Positions 5,370-6,908 of a stretch of DNA of 6,908 bases are shown here, one piece after another; positions within the stretch are counted from its first letter, which is position 1, and every line of letters starts with the position of its first letter. Source of the DNA: Porticoccaceae bacterium (GTDB lineage: Bacteria; Pseudomonadota; Gammaproteobacteria; Pseudomonadales; Porticoccaceae); NCBI GenBank assembly GCA_030590275.1, contig JAUUYV010000092.1:1-6908 (forward strand), in the 5' to 3' direction. The translations under genes were made by a program, and so were the position numbers. Under the pieces are notes generated by a model, which saw only the letters and a list, made by a program, of their open reading frames with translations, had not been told where the DNA came from and ran no database searches.

Positions 5370-6518
5370 TTAAGGCCCCTCAATACTAACTCTGGATTCG
5401 CTGTCCTTCTGATCTAAGCCCGGAGCCGAAGGATTGTGAGTAATATCATTCGATAAATTCACCGTCGACGTTGGGAATGCAATCTCAGCACCGTGACCCG
5501 CAATGATTGCCGCAATGGTTAATAAGATCTCCTGCTTTACTTGATGAAAATGAACCCAGTTCGTGGTTTTGGTCAGCGTATAAACAAAGAAGTCCAGGGA
5601 ACTAGGAGCAAAGCTATTAAAGTTAACAATCAGGGTTTGGGAGGTATCAATTTCGGGATGTTTCTCAAGCATGGCTTTTACATCGCGCACAATATTTTCA
5701 ACCTGATTAATATCATCATAACGAACACCGACGGTTTCATAGATACGACGGTTGGTCATTCGAGAGGGGTTTTCGAGGGCAATATTATTAAATACAGCAT
5801 TGGGTATATAGAGTGGTCGCTTATCAAAGGTGCGTATGCGAGTCAGACGCCAACCAATATCCTCTACCGTACCTTCAATGTTTCGGTCAGGTGACCGTAT
5901 CCAGTCACCCACTGCAAAAGGACGGTCGAGATAAATCATCATACCGCCAAAAAAATTTGCTAATAAATCCTTAGCGGCAAAACCTACTGCAAGACCACCA
6001 ATACCACCAAATGCAAGCAGCCCTGAAACACTATAACCAAACATCTGCAGAGCAATAAGAACCACGGTAATAATCACCGAGGCGCGAATCAATTTACCGA
6101 TGGCACTCACCGTGGTTTTATCCATCGGTTCATCCAGGTATTGCGGATGAATCAGGTTGTGCTCAGCCCTTTTTATAAAATTGACCGCAAATAACGCGCC
6201 GAGAAACAAAATCGCTACCCGATTGGCGGGCCCTACTAATTCACTCCAGGAAGATTCAAATAGGCGCGCCGCGATACCCGCAGCAAAATTAACACCAACA
6301 ATCCATACTAACCAAACAGCTGGTTTCCGTCCGGCTTCAATCAGAGCATCATCCCAGATATTCTTAGTTTTCTCAGAATGCCGCTCTAGCGTCCCAAAAA
6401 CTTTATTAATAAACAGTCCCAACAATAATGCAAAAAGTACGATAATGAAGATTTCGATCCACCAAACGGACTCCAGTTTGGTTAAACCCACCAACCAGTT
6501 TTCAAAGGACTGCAACAT
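5370..6518 (-). CDS. MscS-type mechanosensitive channel family protein (YbdG-like)
   Basis: A 382-residue inner-membrane protein with about five hydrophobic segments (near 18-42, 68-85, 99-116, 140-160 and 164-198). The last is the Gly/Ala-rich pore-helix region: GLLAFGGIGGLAVGFAAKD (166-184), then NFFGGMMIYLDRPFAVGDWI (188-207), the classical MscS signature leading into the cytoplasmic beta domain. GTVEDIGWRLTRIRTFD (216-232) and YIPNAVF (237-243) continue the family pattern, with an alpha/beta C-terminal vestibule domain up to about 355. The polar tail (356-382) is not conserved as far as I can tell. Length and layout resemble E. coli YbdG (MscM) more than the 286-residue MscS. The protein would open on membrane tension and release solutes on hypo-osmotic shock. 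The ATG at 6518 has a purine-rich GGAGAAAGAGA stretch upstream. It lies 85 nt after nagZ and 20 nt before the phosphorylase gene. Confidence 0.9.
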   Translation of the reverse strand: MLQSFENWLVGLTKLESVWWIEIFIIVLFALLLGLFINKVFGTLERHSEKTKNIWDDALIEAGRKPAVWLVWIVGVNFAAGIAARLFESSWSELVGPANRVAILFLGALFAVNFIKRAEHNLIHPQYLDEPMDKTTVSAIGKLIRASVIITVVLIALQMFGYSVSGLLAFGGIGGLAVGFAAKDLLANFFGGMMIYLDRPFAVGDWIRSPDRNIEGTVEDIGWRLTRIRTFDKRPLYIPNAVFNNIALENPSRMTNRRIYETVGVRYDDINQVENIVRDVKAMLEKHPEIDTSQTLIVNFNSFAPSSLDFFVYTLTKTTNWVHFHQVKQEILLTIAAIIAGHGAEIAFPTSTVNLSNDITHNPSAPGLDQKDSESRVSIEGP

Positions 6519-6603
6519 GGCTTATCTCTTTCTCCAACTTGAATTTATAACTAATATTTAGAAACAAACTTCCAATATTACTGGGAGCCAACTCGGTAAC
6601 AAC

Positions 6604-6908
6604 CTACACGTAAACTAACGCCCCAAGAGCCTGTTTAATCTGATTCCTTCTTTCGCTTACTTCAAGCTCTTGCCAGCTCCATGAGCGTTGTGCGCGCATC
6701 TGTGATAAACCTTTCGATGGCTGAACTCCATCATCGTGTAAGGCCTCGATAACCTCGAGGGCGCCAGCTCGGTTATTGCACACCAGTACCATATTACAGC
6801 CCGCTTTAAGGGCACTGCGGGCTTTGTCCGCGTAACTACCCATTCCATCCGCACCCTTCATAGACAAATCGTCACTGAAAATCACGCCATCAAAACCAAG
6901 CTGGACTC
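6604..6908 (-). CDS. nagZ: Beta-N-acetylhexosaminidase NagZ, C-terminal part (5' partial)
   Basis: The reading frame continues past the right edge. About 101 residues of a protein of roughly 340 are visible, beginning [19 protein letters not shown]. This is the hallmark GH3 segment of NagZ; the first Asp of SDD (bases 6871-6873) corresponds to the nucleophile (Asp248 in E. coli NagZ). The downstream segments [18 protein letters not shown] and EVIEAL are also typical. A GTG at 6885 is not the start, because the conserved sequence continues upstream of it. NagZ removes N-acetylglucosamine from anhydro-muropeptides in the cytoplasm during peptidoglycan recycling, and so influences AmpR-controlled beta-lactamase where that system exists. 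The C-terminus ends in ALGALVYV with a TAG stop and looks intact. Its proximity to the methylthioinosine phosphorylase gene fits gene order known from Pseudomonas, with the channel gene lying between them here. Confidence 0.93.
   Translation of the reverse strand, partial: VQLGFDGVIFSDDLSMKGADGMGSYADKARSALKAGCNMVLVCNNRAGALEVIEALHDDGVQPSKGLSQMRAQRSWSWQELEVSERRNQIKQALGALVYV

Noticed and set aside
5541..5894. 117-residue plus-strand open frame opposite the mechanosensitive channel gene
   Set aside because: It is antisense to the conserved MscS beta domain, with no recognisable motif and no convincing ribosome binding site.
6157..6561. 134-residue plus-strand open frame opposite the start of the channel gene
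   Set aside because: It is a shadow of the transmembrane-coding region on the other strand and has composition unlike a real protein.
6545..6575. Possible minus-strand promoter for the channel gene (TTGGAA at 6570-6575 and TTATAA at 6545-6550)
   Set aside because: The spacing is 19 nt and both boxes are poor matches in an AT-rich gap, so it cannot be told from chance. Read-through from nagZ is equally likely.
1..6908. CRISPR array, insertion sequence, prophage, tRNA or riboswitch
   Set aside because: On reading through both strands I found no regularly spaced repeats, transposase or integrase sequence, tRNA-like structure or long structured leader. Nearly all bases are explained by protein genes.

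Overview
The window joins two oppositely transcribed gene blocks that converge at about 3462-3570. The right-hand block (nagZ end, MscS-type channel, methylthioinosine phosphorylase, YqaA, DUF4124-like protein) looks like a gammaproteobacterial housekeeping operon. The nagZ / methylthioinosine phosphorylase pairing recalls Pseudomonas and related groups, so I infer a free-living, perhaps marine, gammaproteobacterium. The genus cannot be read from this sequence. Coding density is high, and no phage, insertion sequence, tRNA, rRNA or CRISPR array is visible.

Bases 1-3461 (+ strand) hold four co-directional CoA-ester genes: an acyl-CoA dehydrogenase cut by the left edge (AliB-like), a crotonase-fold enoyl-CoA hydratase-like protein (in the BadK position), a clear BadI (2-ketocyclohexanecarboxyl-CoA hydrolase) and a BadH-like short-chain dehydrogenase. 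Together they could supply the full route from cyclohexanecarboxyl-CoA to pimeloyl-CoA: dehydrogenation to cyclohex-1-ene-1-carboxyl-CoA, hydration to the 2-hydroxy ester, oxidation to the 2-keto ester, then hydrolytic ring opening. The route is best known from alicyclic acid and benzoate degradation in Rhodopseudomonas palustris. The CoA ligase that would start it (AliA type) is not in the window and may lie to the left. Two enzymes show unusual active-site positions: Asp replaces Glu as catalytic base in the dehydrogenase, and His replaces the second catalytic Glu in the hydratase-like protein.

Bases 3571-6908 (- strand) read from right to left: the C-terminal third of NagZ (peptidoglycan recycling), an MscS/YbdG-like mechanosensitive channel, a phosphorylase with the S-methyl-5'-thioinosine signature (methylthioadenosine salvage), a YqaA-type membrane protein and a membrane-anchored DUF4124-like protein. 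The last four are tightly packed (20-nt gap, 7-nt gap, 1-nt overlap), which suggests one transcript. No gene-free stretch exceeds about 110 bases. I see no wholly new system. The most interesting content is the alicyclic ring-degradation cluster and its atypical catalytic residues.
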